Positions 1 through 13,398 are shown, counted from the stretch's first letter. The stretch is DNA of 64,000 nt from Vitellaria paradoxa (GCA_019916065.1 CM034241.1:13711728-13775727); one strand, 5' to 3'. Notes: generated by a model from the letters alone, not told the origin. Numbers and translations are program-made.

Positions 1-69
1 AACTTTTAATAGTTCTTTAATATTGATAACCAGACTAAACTGGCCACTTCCACCATGAAAAAAAAATGA

Positions 70-102
<33 letters not shown>

Positions 103-2309
103 CGGTTCAAGGAATCATTAACCCCCTAAACCATTCCAAAAAGGGCCTTTCATTTTTTATAAAAACTACTACAAATCAAAGTTAAACTGAATTTCAGTTG
201 GTATAGTCCATGGTCCACATTAATTGAGTGTTTTAGTAAGTGTTGTATACTGTATATATGTGCAAATTTTTTGGGCTTCAAATTGTCATAAATCACTACA
301 ACATAGATGAACACCTTAATTCCACAAATCAAGATTATCTTTCAACTCAATCCATCGCCAACTGCCACAAAGAAGTTTTCTTCTACTTTGGCGATGATTC
401 AACAGTTGTCACATTCAACTAGTTAGTAAATAATCCATTATTTTTTTTGTTCTTTCTTTCTCTCAAACCTACGTGGACGCTGGAGTACACACACAGCCAC
501 CCTAAAAGTCTCTTCCACCATTTCTTTAGACCAATGAAGACCTAAAACCAAGTGATGACAAGTAACAGTGCCTTTCTCTCCAGAAATGAATCACTCATGC
601 TTCTCCTCAGCGTCCACTGTCTGTGTTTGCTTTGGTTGAAAATGTCATCTCGTTCTTCCCCTCGTTTTCTTAACTTTTTTTAGTTTCCATTTGATCTGAA
701 ATTGCATATATCTTTTTATACAATCATTTGTTAATGTTGTTAATATTCAATGTAATTGTTAGTTTCAATAAATTCATGACATAAGTGTCACATTTGACCC
801 TAATTGACCCTACAGTTAGATCAGTAATTGTCCAATTACAGACAATAATTTACAATGGTTTTTTAAACTCTTTAAGCATTTCGAAACAGCTTGTGATGAG
901 TGAATATTATCATGACATTTTAAAATCCATTTAAAAACTTACTAAAATCAATTGAATGTGCATTAGCTGGTATCCACTTCAAGCAGTGAATGTAAAATCT
1001 TTAAAGCGTCTAGCTTCCTTTTTGTATTGTTATCTTATGTTTATAATATACAACAAACAGTTTGATGAATTCACAAATTCTCCATACAAAATATAAATAA
1101 CTTCAAGAAGCAATGAAACCCACAAATGCAAGTAATCTTTACAGATGATTAGCATAAACAAAAGAAAAAGAAATTTGAAATATGCAAGATAAAATCACTG
1201 AACATCAACCTAGAATATAGGATGAAACGAGAAGGCGAGGAAATTTTCAACTGTTAGAAACTAGATCAAATCTCCTAAATAGTTATCAATTCCAAATAAG
1301 ATCGCATGATCCATATTACGAATCTCTAGCGTTCATTGTACTTTTGCTTGGATAATGTTTTTAGTGGGTTACCACACAATTATATCAAATATAGAAGGAA
1401 AACTACAATGACAAACAACTAAAAACTAAATCTAACTCAGCTGCATATACCATGAAAACTAAAATCTTCACTCCACAATAAGACCAGGGTAATTTGAATA
1501 ACAAATCAAAAAGATTAAAATATAGCTTAAAATGTGCAGATTCTCAATACACACTTGGTGACAAATTAAAAGAAAACCATTTTTTTCAAATTTATCTGTA
1601 TTGTATGAATTAACAGATAACCATAAGTTATAGCAACTCCATGGCAGATGTGGATATTGAATAATGAAACTGTAGTTCCTTACCTTATTTGAAATTTCTA
1701 ACCTTTGCTGCATGACATTAATAATTTGTGCATGCATGTGCATGCAAGTATGTGCATGCATAAAGAAAACCTAGACTACTTTAAAGTTACCAGACCTACT
1801 TTAGTGTTCCCAAAATCCTACCTGGATTCACCTAATAGCAGATGAACCGAGTGCATGTCTTCAAATTATATTATTTCGTAAGATTTCAGTGTTCTCATTC
1901 CAACTAATCAAGCCTTTACAAACTTATACACACATTTGCCCAAAAGTTGTTTCAAATTAGACCCCATCATTCATTAGTGCTCTATTCTCAAACCATAAAG
2001 CATATGATTCAGAAAATTATGAAACCAATTCAACACTGTTCAAATGTTAATATATTAGCCACCTTGCGCTTCAACATACCATCCACACATTTACAATTTT
2101 AACATTGAAACCACAAATAGTAAAAAAAAAAAAAATGTATTTCTAGTTAATTAAATTTACAAAAAAATTATTAGGCACCACTAATTCTCAAAGCCACAAC
2201 CCAATACGAAGATGGCCAAAAGCATCAACAAAATTCCATAAACTGTTAAGATTACCAAACCCCAGCAATAAGGAAAATCCATAGAAATTAAGAATAAAGA
2301 TACACTCAC
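1..2309 (-). other. Part of intron 1 of the KH-domain gene
   Basis: The sequence is AT-rich with no convincing exon on either strand. It lies downstream of the donor at 2309 and shows no continuation of KH domain 1, so I read it as intron. It holds a (GA)n microsatellite at about 71-102 and a short CATG-rich stretch near 1730-1760. ORFs here (for example 1468-1761 minus) have no recognisable domain. Confidence 0.6.
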
Positions 2310-2699
2310 AATGCGATCAGGATTTCCAACAGGGCCGTCAAGAACACGAATGCGGGCGCGAGTCTCCTCGCACATTTTCTTGATAAGCTCGCCCTTGCGG
2401 CCGATGATACTGCCCACTTTGAGGACCGGCACGACAAGCCTAAACACGCAGACCCCGGGCCACCCCGGCCACTTCTTTTCGGGAGCGGGAGCCGAAGCTG
2501 ACTCGGCTGCCACTGGAGGAGGATTCTCAGCTGCCTTGTCAGACTTCGTCTTCACGTCGTCGGTGTTGGCGGCAGTTTCAGTAGCTGCGGCGGTTTCAGT
2601 GGCCGCAGCGTCCGCTGTCTCCATTTGTGGGTCAGATCCTAACTCGTTGGCTGACCCGTTCTCCGTGTGCTCCGTAGTCGCATCAACTGTAGAAGCCAT
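2310..2699 (-). CDS. KH-domain RNA-binding protein (PEPPER-like), first coding exon, partial gene
   Basis: This exon encodes 130 residues, from ATG at 2699 to a donor site (GTGAGT, 2309-2304) that follows the codons for PDRI. Residues 1-75 are low-complexity and rich in Ala, Thr and Glu, with repeated TETAA units. A KH domain starts near residue 77: the WPGWPG lead-in, then [19 protein letters not shown] with the RNA-contacting GRKG loop at about 100-103, then [13 protein letters not shown]. This is the first KH domain of the plant PEPPER/FLK/HEN4 group of nuclear poly(C)-binding-like proteins, which affect flowering time and pistil development. The exon boundary is phase 0, and the next exon should begin with the rest of KH1. 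I see no such exon between 1 and 2303, so intron 1 exceeds 2.3 kb and the gene continues left of the window. The similarity to PEPPER is by recall; the exact orthologue is unproven. Confidence 0.88.
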
Positions 2700-2737
<38 letters not shown>

Positions 2738-2870
2738 ACGTTAGGGCAACGTTTTAGAGGAGGAGCTAGGCAGAGAGCTTAAAGTAAGGAGGAAAACACA
2801 GAGGCGGTGAAATAGAAAATATCTAGGGCTCGCTTTTATCTAAGATCGCCTCAGCACGTGCACGGCCGTG
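2700..2870 (-). promoter_or_regulatory. 5' UTR and proximal promoter of the KH gene, with CT microsatellite and G-box
   Basis: On the minus strand a pure (CT)n run of about 32 bases (2702-2734) ends 3 bases before the ATG. Such CT/GA tracts in plant 5' UTRs are known targets of BPC/GAGA-binding factors. A palindromic G-box CACGTG lies at 2855-2860, next to a second palindromic GC-rich stretch (ACGGCCGT). The transcription start is not determined; it probably falls between 2760 and 2840. Confidence 0.5.
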
Positions 2871-2944
2871 CCACTCCTTGGTTTTCCGTAGACCCGACCC
2901 GAACCAGTTTGCCGCACTTGGTGATCAAAGTTTTAATTTTTATA

Positions 2945-3080
2945 GTTCCGTTTGACTTATCATAAACTTTTAAAAATTATGAAAATCTCTACAAATTATT
3001 CATTTTTTATTTTACTACACGAGTTATGAACTCACAACTTATCTTATTTTATCTCACTTTTTATCACTTTTAACACATCC
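2945..3080. mobile_element. Small MITE, same family as the copy at 39477-39635
   Basis: The ends are imperfect inverted repeats (CCGTTTGACTTATCATAAA at left; the complement of TTTTTATCACTTTTAACACA at right). The interior (ATTCATTTTTTATTTTACTA, then ACTCACAACTTATCTTATTT) matches the interior of the MITE at 39477-39635 closely. Exact ends and TSD are not clear in this older copy. Confidence 0.5.
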
Positions 3081-3529
3081 TACGTAACTTTGAGTTGGAC
3101 TTGATAAAAAAAATATTTAAATTTAAGTTCACTCACAAATAATTCAATCGTAAATAATATTGTTTTGATCTCAAATATTAAAAATACACATATTTTTGAG
3201 TTGGTGTAATATTTGAAAATTTTTTTAACATTCATAAATAAATGTTATTTAATTATCTGACTATTAATGTAAATTTTAGTAAGATTTAATATTTTTACAT
3301 AAGTTAAATTTTTGATTAAAAGGAAAATTTTGTGGTAGGATTTATTTCTTAACCCTGAATTTAATATTTCATTCGTGATTAGAATTAAGATAGGAAAATA
3401 CGAAATATCAATTCTTGGAAACAAACAAATCCTAACCCATTTACCCAATTTAAATGATCCAAAACCATGATCCATGTATATTAACTAAACCCAACAACTT
3501 ATCTTCTTGACCTGTTTTTCACACTAATT

Positions 3530-4651
3530 TGCAGAATGAAAGTTCAAACTCTTCCATGTGAATCTCTCCCCTTAAATTTAATCGAATTAAATTCCACTTA
3601 TACTTTGTCAGATAAAAATTTCACACTCTACCTCCCTACAACATCCACCGCTATAGGCTGTTGAACTCTTGGTGCTTAAGAATGCACTTCTTCTCCTCTT
3701 GGTTCCTTCTGTTGAACCTCGGGATGTACTTTGGCAGCCACATTATGATGTGACTCCTGAACAGACACGTCATCTCCAATCACGGGGATTCCCTTACCCC
3801 TACCTCGACCTCTACCTTTGCCTTGGCGTTAGTCCTGATTCCTTTTGGGTGGCATTCTAAGCACATGAAATTACACTTAATCATTAGATGATTCATATAA
3901 CTCAATTAAAATGTAAAATTAAGCCTAATTCATTAGAAATTTAATACAAGCAATCCATGCCAAGTCAATTTCCAAGTTCTGATAGGTTAACATAAAGGAA
4001 ATTATCTTTGAAACCTACTAACATTGAGACTTAAATAGTTAACTAACGAAAGACACTTCAAATTCTCATTTCTCTACTAGACCATCTCTTTATCTGTGGG
4101 AACAATCTCTGCTAAAATGTCTCAGCTCTCCACATGTTAAGCACCTCTGCGCATATCGCTGCAGGCAATCATGGTCAATATACCCTCTTCTTCGGTATCT
4201 GTAGTAGGTCCGAACGCCTCTTAGTTTCCAGTAGAGTCCATTTCTGATTAACCCCTTGTTCTTTCTTCTTTCTGGTGCGTTAGCAACAACAGTTACTGGC
4301 TGCACCACCATCATTGGGTATATAATATTGTACTTAAGAACTAGTGTGCTAACCATTCCATTCGGCTCAGTCATAGGTCTTGTCATGCTCACTATTTTGG
4401 TCTGAGGCTCTATAAGCCCCTCAGTAATAACCCGAACAAATATGTCATCGTCGGGCCACACTATGTCATTCTCGGGATGTGCAATAGAATTACTGGTCTG
4501 ACTTTTTTCCATTTTATCTAAGAATTTTAACATTTCCTATTTAACCACGCTAGAACCAATTAAATACCAATTATAACATATAATTACACAACATGTAATA
4601 CTAGATTTCCACTGTCCCCTAGGTATTCTAACTTAAGCTTTGATACCAACC
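3530..4651 (-). pseudogene. Ty3/gypsy gag remnant, rearranged and truncated
   Basis: On the minus strand, just inside the LTR at 4652, a Met-tRNA-type primer-binding site (TTGGTATCAAAGCTTAAG) lies at about 4633-4650. A 147-codon ORF (4533-4090) then ends in a CCHC zinc knuckle, C-x2-C-x4-H-x4-C (CLTCGELRHFSRDC). Further downstream (3855) a second gag-like start, MPPKRNQD, runs into a stop codon at once. It is followed by an Arg/Gly-rich stretch in the same frame (RQGKGRGRGRGKG), typical of gypsy gag N-termini. The order, knuckle before gag start, is wrong for a normal gag, so this is a scrambled remnant or two overlapping fragments. No protease, RT or left LTR was found; the left end is uncertain. 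Confidence 0.6.
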
Positions 4652-7037
4652 TGTCATACCCCGGGCCTCACGACTCGAAGGGTGAGTGAATTATGCATCA
4701 CGTAGTATGCATGAAATATACCCGTTACCTGATCAGAGCCATAGCCACCCTGGAGTGGATACACTTAGTTTGAAATAATAGTCTAACAGTAAAGTAATAA
4801 GTAAACCTTGATTCAACTAGGCCACAATGCTCTAATTACAGTACCAACACAAATAAATATAGAAAAAGAAAAAAAAATCTTAGCCTTATGGCCTTACAAC
4901 CCCAATCGAACCAATCCAAATAGAATATTAATACAGTCCAAACTAGTTTAAAGTAAAAGTAATAAAAAGAAACTCTAAGGCTCATCCAATGTAGCGGCCC
5001 TACCTAATTGCTAGGTTTTGCACCTATAATATAATCTGTAGGGGCATGAGCACTAATCTGCTTATGTCTACGATGCATGATAAAGGCATATATGATATGT
5101 ATCAACATAACATGAACAATAATCCATATTAGATTAATCGACAATCATAATTCATCACAACGTATCATCATTCAAAATCAATATCCAACATAAGCATGAA
5201 TCTCAACAGTAATTCCAATCTATCAGTCTTATTAATCTCATTATCATCAAATCATGTCCACCGTTGCGGTCACGTTCACGTTCACATTCATAGGCTGGGT
5301 ACCACAATGTCATCTTTTATGGGCCAACACTCGATGGAAACGATGAACCAAATATGTTGTCATTTTGGGCCAAAGCCCCAAGCCACGATTAGCCAAATAA
5401 ACGTTATGTTATAGGCTACTAACCTACCGCCATGAACACTAATCCCTGCACAGATTTAGGTCTTTCAACTATTGAGTAATCTCTGTGCCCTTTCTATTTT
5501 CTAGTAGCCCCATCCGTATATTCACAATCTCAATCTTATTTTACATTTTCTTTCAAAACCATTTCCAGTATCATTAATGTCATATTTAAAACTCTTTATC
5601 ACAAACCACATTTCATTATAAATAATCCCATCACATGCAAAATTATTTGATCACTACAATTTATCATAACTATTATCATCATCATTATTGTCATCCTTAA
5701 AACCATACCTAATCAACCTATCACAGACAACACTGTCTCATAATTTATCATAATTGAAGTCATCTCATGCTTATCCTTATCACAACAACTTATCATCATC
5801 TACAATTATCACACTGGTATTTAATATGAAGGTCTTTTATGTGACATTTTTTATAAAAAAAAAAATAAATCATCTAAATACTTTAAAATCACATGTTTCT
5901 AATTTATTCAAGGACTCATTCCTATGAAATATTTTTGTATTACGAAATTTTTACCAAGGGATATCACTAAAATAAGAATATTAGAATTATCTCATAGGCC
6001 AAACTATGATTCCCTGTAACTCTAGAGATAAAATTATAATTTCTCTAAAGAACTTGGGGTCATTTCGTAGTTATTCAAAATGTTTAGGGTCACTATGTTA
6101 TTATCCAAAATCTTAAGGGTCAAATCTGAAATTTCTAGTAACTATAAAACCAAACTGAAATTCTCTATCTCTTTTTTTAAAAAAACTTTTGGGGCCAGTT
6201 TGTAATTATATAATATTGTTGGGGCTAAATAATAATTTTAATAATATTCAGTGAATATGCTTTATCAAAATATTTTTATATCTTATATATATAAATAAAA
6301 TGCATTAAATCCCTTCCTCAAACTTTCAAGCGAGTATCTGCGGGTTGTCTACCACCTTCTTGTGTGCTTAAGTGTTTTTTTTTTTTTTTTGCCCTAACAT
6401 CAAAATAATTTTAATATTCTCAATATATTTTTAACTACGAGATGTTAGAATATTTTGAGATTTGGTGGGAGTTTTGTACACTTAATCAGTATTATGTTGC
6501 TATTCTACACTCTCAACTTCTTCCATTTTCAGCCGAATGACATCCAAAAATTTTTTCTCACTTCTTCTTCATTTTCCCTTATCTGACTCTCCTTTATTTT
6601 AGATCATCATTTTTCTAACAGACACATGCACCCATCTATATACAAGGAGATGCTTGGTGGCCAGGCATTGTCTGTCCGGGGCTGCACTGTTGCTGCCCCC
6701 TATTCTGCCCATTTGACTCCCCCTTGCGAGTCATTTACATTCTTTTGGAAGATCACAGGCTACAAAGGCAGCCTGCAACTGCTCGGGTGTCTTTTTTTTT
6801 TCCTTAAATGCTACAAAATAGGCATTACATACATATATATAGCCCTATGTAGTTTCCAAATAGGCCTAGCCTGTAACCATCTTTCTTGTACACATTTTTT
6901 TTTCCAAATGAGACAAAAGTCATATATATACATTCGTTTGCCTCTATATATATATATATATGTTTTTTAGCCCTCAAAGGCTGCAGGCTTAGCTGCAACC
7001 ATTTTTTTGTAGTATTTTAAATAGGCAGGTTATTACA
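4652..7037 (-). mobile_element. Complete long terminal repeat of the broken Ty3/gypsy element
   Basis: On the plus strand the repeat begins TGTCATACCCCGGG and ends GGTTATTACA, the same termini as the intact chromovirus LTRs at 39745 and 46854 (TGTCACGCCCCGGG...GGGTTATTACA). It is about 2386 bp long. It abuts a primer-binding site on its left, so it is the 5' LTR of a minus-strand element rather than a solo LTR. Overall sequence is well diverged from the 39745 LTR. The right flank is GTTGG; the matching left TSD is lost with the missing half. Confidence 0.75.
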
Positions 7038-9057
7038 GTTGGACTACACGTTTTGATATAATCAGAAAGTTTATCCAAGAATATAGGTGAAATTAAATAA
7101 TTCTGTATATAAAGATTAATGCCTTGTGCCAAGCCATAATATTGAAATTAATTTGATTAGGTACTCAGTACCACAAAGATCACCCTTACTGAAATTTAGT
7201 TCTGACAATGAGTACATGAAAGGGTAATAATGATCTGTAGGTAGAGATGGGAGCTTGTGAAAGAACTATGGTATACTTGGGATTGTTTCTTTTTCTGACC
7301 TGACCAATCAGATTGCCAATCCCGGCAACTATATTTTCAATTGATGACACCAATGATATAATTGGGAGTGGAGCTTAAGAATATGCTAGTTCTGAAGGAT
7401 AGAATACTGGAGAATAAGATTTAAATTTATATATGGAATTATTTTAATGAATACTAAATTAATGTTTAACATAATATCAAGATAAAAAAAAATCTACATA
7501 AAGTTTACATCGCTATAGGTTCGATCCTGAAACGTCGAGGGTCTGAATCTAAGATCCTCTACCACCATGGTCTTTAATTCAAATTGTCATAATGTTATTA
7601 TTTTCAATATATATTGTGATACTTGAATTCTTCTAACAATTATGACCATGAGAATAATATTTATTTTACTTGTTGTTTTATGCTTTCAAATCAACTGTTG
7701 CATGGAAGTCATGTCAATCAGTTATGATCATTGTATTTGATCACCGGATATAATGTAGTATCATACCCACTGCATATAGATAGCTAGGAGGTTTTGACTA
7801 TTCTATTTTAGTAACTCAACTGAAAAATAAGCATCTCAAGTTCTAATCTTGAGGGAAGAAAAGAATAGCGTGTGATAACTTAACAAGACTATTCATATTA
7901 TTTAAATAATTATTAGATTTATGGATATTTATTAGTATACTATTTATTAATATTTCTACCTTTGGATGAATATAATAATTACTCTATGACTTCTACTTAT
8001 TTGTATTTGGTTTGAGATGTGTTAGTATTAGCTCTGAATGTACAAATGTTATTACTACTGCTATTATAATAAACCTTTGCATATTGTTGTGCGTTGTGAC
8101 TTGACCTAGATCTCCAAAATATTATATTTATTAAAATTATTATATTTTCACACTTCGAGTTCCGTGGAATTTGGAGCGTGACAACTGGCACGCAAATTTT
8201 CAAGTAGAGCAGCTACTTCTAGTTCGAGCTCGAATTTATATCGAGCAACAAAAATAGCTCAAATTTGGCTTGCTTTCCTACAAATCAAGCTGGAGCTAAG
8301 AAGTCAAATAGTTATGAGCTATTTAATTCATTTTTTATCATACTGGTTAGCATTGACTCTTCTAAGCATTATCGTAAAATACAATAGAAATAATGATTTC
8401 ACTATTTTATTCTTTAGTTGTGGTTAAGGAATCATTTTCTCTTTAACTTATGTTTCTTTTTATAGAGATTACAGATGTTTTTAACCTTAGTCCACCATCA
8501 TCACCTGCAAGTCCTAAAATGGCTGAGTTTGCCATATTATTCGTAACTATTTTAAAAAGACAAAATGCCGGATCATGGTTGTCTACTAACTTCTTTGCAA
8601 CTGTCAATGATAAGTCTTTCCAGTTGACATCGTACTAGACTAGACCAATCACCTATTAGGCCAATGTTTCTTTTTTGCTTGCTTCTTCAGAAATTGACAA
8701 GCATTTTTTTGTTGACTAATATTCACAGTTAGTACTTTCTTCACAGAGGTTGAAATTCTTACTCAGCCAATATACATTAGCCAAGATAGTTTTTACTTTG
8801 GCTAATGTAAATGTATTAAATTGTGCTTATAATCGCAAACTCTATCTTGTGATGCCATCTTCCAAAATGTTGTCACATCACGTGACTAGCCTACCGCATG
8901 TCACCATTTGGAGGGATTAGAGATTTTTGAGATAAATAATATCCCTATTAGCCTTCTTTTCATAGGTCAGCCAAAGGGGCAATTGATAATGTTTTCAAAC
9001 CACCCAAAACTTTTTCTTCCTCAATTTCAAAATTTAGCATATATATATATATATATA
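7038..9057. other. Intergenic spacer without recognisable gene
   Basis: AT-rich sequence; ORFs are short and domain-free. Sequence around 7940-8182 ends in GGAGCGTGACA, which resembles a gypsy LTR terminus, but no second end or TSD was found. I see no promoter-gene arrangement. Confidence 0.5.
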
Positions 9058-9110
9058 ATCTATTCTCTATATAATAAGCTGAAATGAGTACCTTAGCTTT
9101 CAACGTTTAT
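9058..9110 (+). mobile_element. Possible Helitron 5' end
   Basis: The start TCTATTCTCTATATAATAAG, preceded by an A, resembles the TC...CTATATAATAA 5' terminus common in plant Helitrons. I could not find a matching 3' hairpin plus CTRR end downstream, and no Rep/helicase ORF is present. At most it is a non-autonomous or decayed element. Confidence 0.28.
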
Positions 9111-12100
9111 GTTGGCAACTTTTTTTTTCCAATTTTCCCTTTTTATTTGAATATTCATTTACTATTTTGCCCGTTTGAATCAAAAAATTACATTGTCTGA
9201 ATTCTTCCATTATTTTTCTCGTCATTCTGATGATCCATCTGCTTTCTGTCAAATCTCAAGTCTAACCTTTCCTCCTTTTTGCTTGGCCAGAGAGGGCCAG
9301 GGTTTAATTGATAGTAAAGCTATTAGAGCAGAGTGATCCAATCTGTTTTCACTAACTGGGAAACAGTTGTATGTCTCTCTGCCTCCATAAGGTTGTATTT
9401 CTAAATTTTGACTTTGTTATTTTCAAATTTTTATATTTGATGATGGTTCGTTTAATGCCATGAGGAAACCCACTTTCCCGATAATTAAGTCCCTAAAATA
9501 TCCAGGAAAACTCTTTGTAAACCCTAACTACATCCATTGTTTCTTGGGTATAATTTTCATCATATATAGAGAAAGATTTCTAACTAATTTTGGTCATGAT
9601 TTTGGACTTTTTTTATTGGGCTTTGTTGGGTGAATTTTTTTTTTATTTTTTATTCCTCTTATTGCTTATTTGACTTTTTGAAATATAGGTTTAGAAATAA
9701 ATGTTAGTATCGATCTCATTCTTTTGCCTAAGGAGTAACAAATTGTAGTGTAATAACGTGCTATTATGTATAGTATGAAATTGTGGATCATAGAGCAACA
9801 TTCAAACCAACTATATTTTGTCCTCTAATACCAACTAGAACAACAATAGCGATTAAAGATAATGACAATACACACTCTAATACTTCATTGTACCATTTAT
9901 TTTATTTTATTTTAAATTGTATATTGTTATTTTCATAGGCATAGATGTTTTTGGTTATCTAATATTAGTATGTTTTTCATTTTTTTTGGTTGGAAATGCT
10001 ACTTCTCATAGGCAATAAAAGGTAAGTGGGTCTAAATTTGCCTTGAAGTTAGATGAATGTCCTAAAAAAGAGAAAAGTAGTGAATAATGTATCATTCTTT
10101 TATCCTATTTTGATAGAATTCATATGAAGGTAACTTATCAATGAATTTTACTCTTTTTTTTACTTGTATTTTCAATGATTAAGGAAACAATAGATGCAAG
10201 TGAAACATAAAAGAGTAGCAAGGAAGTAAAATCAAAAAATTATATGTAATTGAAGGATTATTTATTTTATTCTATTGTATTGTGATATTCCCCATTTTGT
10301 ATTTTGGAACTAACTCGGGTAATTCACTCCATTTTTTTGGTTCTGAGTTTTGATGTAGGAAAAACAGAAGACAAAGGTAAACAATATAGGAAAAGCCTAA
10401 AATTTAATGCTACACCCATGTCGAGTTTCTGTAATGAATCGCCTCCAAAAGTTAAACTCAAGAAGGTAAACTTGTACTTATTTTCTATGCTAATAGATTT
10501 TGGTATTACTGAGCCCTTTACACCTTGCAACATAAGTTTTGTTCTATAGGTTTTCTGTGATTTCTGTTCTCACGAATATACTAGTTTTCTCCATTTTCCT
10601 CCCTTACTAGCACTACCACCATTTTGATGGAGTAGTTCATTGCGTAGGTATAGAACTTCAATTATTCTCTCCTAATTTGTTAAACATTGTGTCTATTGTG
10701 TAGAATTGTGTATATATACATATTTGTTTGATTGTTTTAATGTGGATCGATTGATTGATCTTCTTTTTAAAGTTTCGAAAAGATTTGTTGTATTTGATTA
10801 GAAAAACGAAAGAAAAATCAAATTTATGGCAAGATTCAACTTGTTTTGAGTTAGAGGTTTGATCTTCATTAGTTCTTTTTTTGGTATGCACAAATTACAA
10901 ATAAAATTTTAGCTATAGAAGGTTTCTCCACTGATGCCATTTAGGCCCCTAAATCTAGTGATTTATCGTGCAACCTATTAAAATATTATACCAAAAAAAG
11001 AAAAAATGGGTTGAATGCTGAAGAGACTTGTGTGATCAATAGCTATGATGAAAATTTGATGGTTAATTTGAGTGAAATTGGAGCACCCTGTTAGAGCTAT
11101 AGCATTGTATATTTATGATAATTTACCCAATCTTTATATATTATGTATAATTTTGGGCATTATAACATGAAATCATTTTGCTTTTAATGGATTGAAAGGT
11201 TATAAATTGTCCAGAAACCTCATTGATAAATAATATTAATTAAAGAAATTTCATGTTGTACATTCCCTCTAGTAGATGCAATTAATAGAGATTTTCTCTT
11301 AAGATCTTTATTGGGAGAAGTTGTGGAGGAAACTTATTTTGCTACACATCATACTTTTAAATTTTGGTAAATCATTCCATACTTTTAATTTCTTAATCCT
11401 TCCTACTTTGTATTATCTTGAATTGGGTGATGCATGAGAGAAAATGCATGTTGTATTAAACATCGTAAATAGTTTTGATCTTTAAAATTATTGAGTTAAA
11501 CCATTGAAATGGACTTATTTTCATCTAATTTAGACAGAATTGTGCGATCTTCTTTTGTATATAAGCCTAATCCCCTTCTTATCTATCTTTCCCTTCACCG
11601 CTACTTCTACTCTATCTATGTCTCTCCTCTCCCCTCATTTCTTTGCTCTTATCTCTTCCTAGTACCCTAAACCACATTCACCAATAAGGACCACCACCAC
11701 TCTTTTTGCTTACTTGGCATATTCTCACTTCTGCCTCTCCTAACTTGACACATCACTGCAACTGTTTCCCTCGACCAAACACCTTATTATTAGAGCTTGC
11801 TCCTCCCATTAACTCCCCCACCAATGTACAACTCTTCGTTAGTACTGTGTCGATTCCATATAATAACAATGACTCCAATCCATAATCAATACTCTAATAC
11901 TTATAAGTTTGCCTCGCCCTATTGTTTATCTATAACTCTCTCTCTCTCTCTCTGCCCCTCAAATCAATTTCTCAATAAGTGGGAGAGTATTAATCAATTT
12001 CAATTTTTTTTTAGTCCCACCAAAGCCCCTTATTTTCTTCCGGATTTCTTGCACACAGCAAAATTCAAGCATAACTTGAAGGTGAATATTTACCTTTTCT

Positions 12101-13054
12101 TTCACTCTTGTTTGTTGATTAACAGGGCTCTATAATTAGGTATGTTCATTTAATGTTTGTTTGCTTTTAGTTCATACTATTTTTATTTGCATCTCTATTT
12201 GTTTTTATATTAACTATAATAATATAAGTTCATAAAAATTTTCCATTGTTGTTCTATTTCTAAAAATAACCTTTGACAATGTTTGATGGCAACTCCTTGT
12301 GGTCATGAGATTGCAAAGAATTCTATTTGTAAGTGCCTAAGTGGTATTAGGCTTTTATGCTATTTTCTCAGTTCCTGTATAAGGTAAATATATTTTTTGT
12401 TTGCGAGGTTAAAACTTTAATTGATTATAGAATTCAATCTCAAAAAATTTGTTGTGAAACTATTCCATAATTTTGTACTATATCAAAAAAAATTTTTTTG
12501 GCAAGTTTGGTTGGTAAAGGATTAAGTTGTCAATTTTATTTCTACACGTTATTTTTTAGGATGTTTGTATAAATTTACATTCTTATTATTTAATAATTCA
12601 ATCTTGTGATATTTTATTTCAAATGTTCAAATCATTTTACATTTTATTTGAAAAGGAATTCATTTGAATAACTTACTCTAGTTGCTAAGTAGCTGAAGTT
12701 CTGATGTAATATGATAAATCTACTATTAATATATAACACTGGTACAATAATTCTCCTAAAGACTACTACAAGCTATATATTTAGTTCTAATTCCTTTTTC
12801 TATATTGTTGTGCTAATATTTTTCTTGATTGAGTGATTACTCACATTTTTTTTCTCTTCCTTCAGTGAGCATTGTAGTTTAGGGTACTATTACTTTTATA
12901 GAGTTGTTCCTGCGAGGAAGTTGAACTTTGAAATGAATTGATTTTTTTGTTTAGATGATGATCTTGTTTTGGGAATGGCATGAGTCTACTGTAGACATAT
13001 CTTGCTACTGCTTGACAAATAGTAATATAGATATTTTTAACATAATATATAACA
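9111..13054. other. Spacer with possible decayed exon-like fragments, no intact gene
   Basis: No ORF has a recognisable domain. Around 10355-10465 there is an exon-like run ending in AAG|GTAAAC after a TAG acceptor (FNATPMSSFCNESPPKVKLKK in the plus frame), but no flanking exons support it. A (CT)n run lies near 11936-11953. If the Helitron-like start at 9058 is real, these could be captured gene pieces. Confidence 0.35.
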
Positions 13055-13398
13055 GGACGTTTGAAGATACAATTTTTAATAATTTTTGATATTTTTTATC
13101 AAAAGTTACTACTTGTAATTTTTAGTGTATTTGGTAAAGTAAGTGGCAATTTGAAATAATTTTTAACGACTTTTTGTAACTTTTAGGTGTTTGGTAAAAT
13201 TTTTGGTAACTTTTGACATTTTTAGTAACTTTTGGCAACTTTTAGTAACTTTTATCAACTTTTAACTAGTTTTAGTAACTTTTAAGTTGAGAAGCTACTG
13301 TAATAGAGTAGAAAAGTGGTAAAATTGGTGATTTGTCAAACACTCAAAAATCATAAGTTGATAATTTTAACTAAAAATTTTGCTAACAAATGCCCTCC
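13055..13398. mobile_element. MITE with imperfect terminal inverted repeats
   Basis: The left end GGACGTTTGAAGATACAATT and the reverse complement of the right end, GGAGGGCATTTGTTAGCAAA, align over about 40 bases into a shared AATTTTTA-rich block. The interior carries many short repeats of TAACTTTTAG. No coding capacity. The TSD could not be fixed. Confidence 0.55.

Noticed and set aside
1468..1761. Minus-strand 97-codon ORF as a second exon of the KH gene
   Set aside because: It has no KH wording, starts in a CATG-repeat stretch and does not continue the expected KH1 sequence.
2311..2757. Plus-strand 148-codon ORF opposite the KH exon
   Set aside because: It is the antisense shadow of the KH-domain exon; its Arg/Ala-rich product is a by-product of GC-rich codons.
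7780..8182. Possible LTR ending in GGAGCGTGACA
   Set aside because: Only one terminus resembles an LTR; no partner end, TSD or primer-binding site follows.
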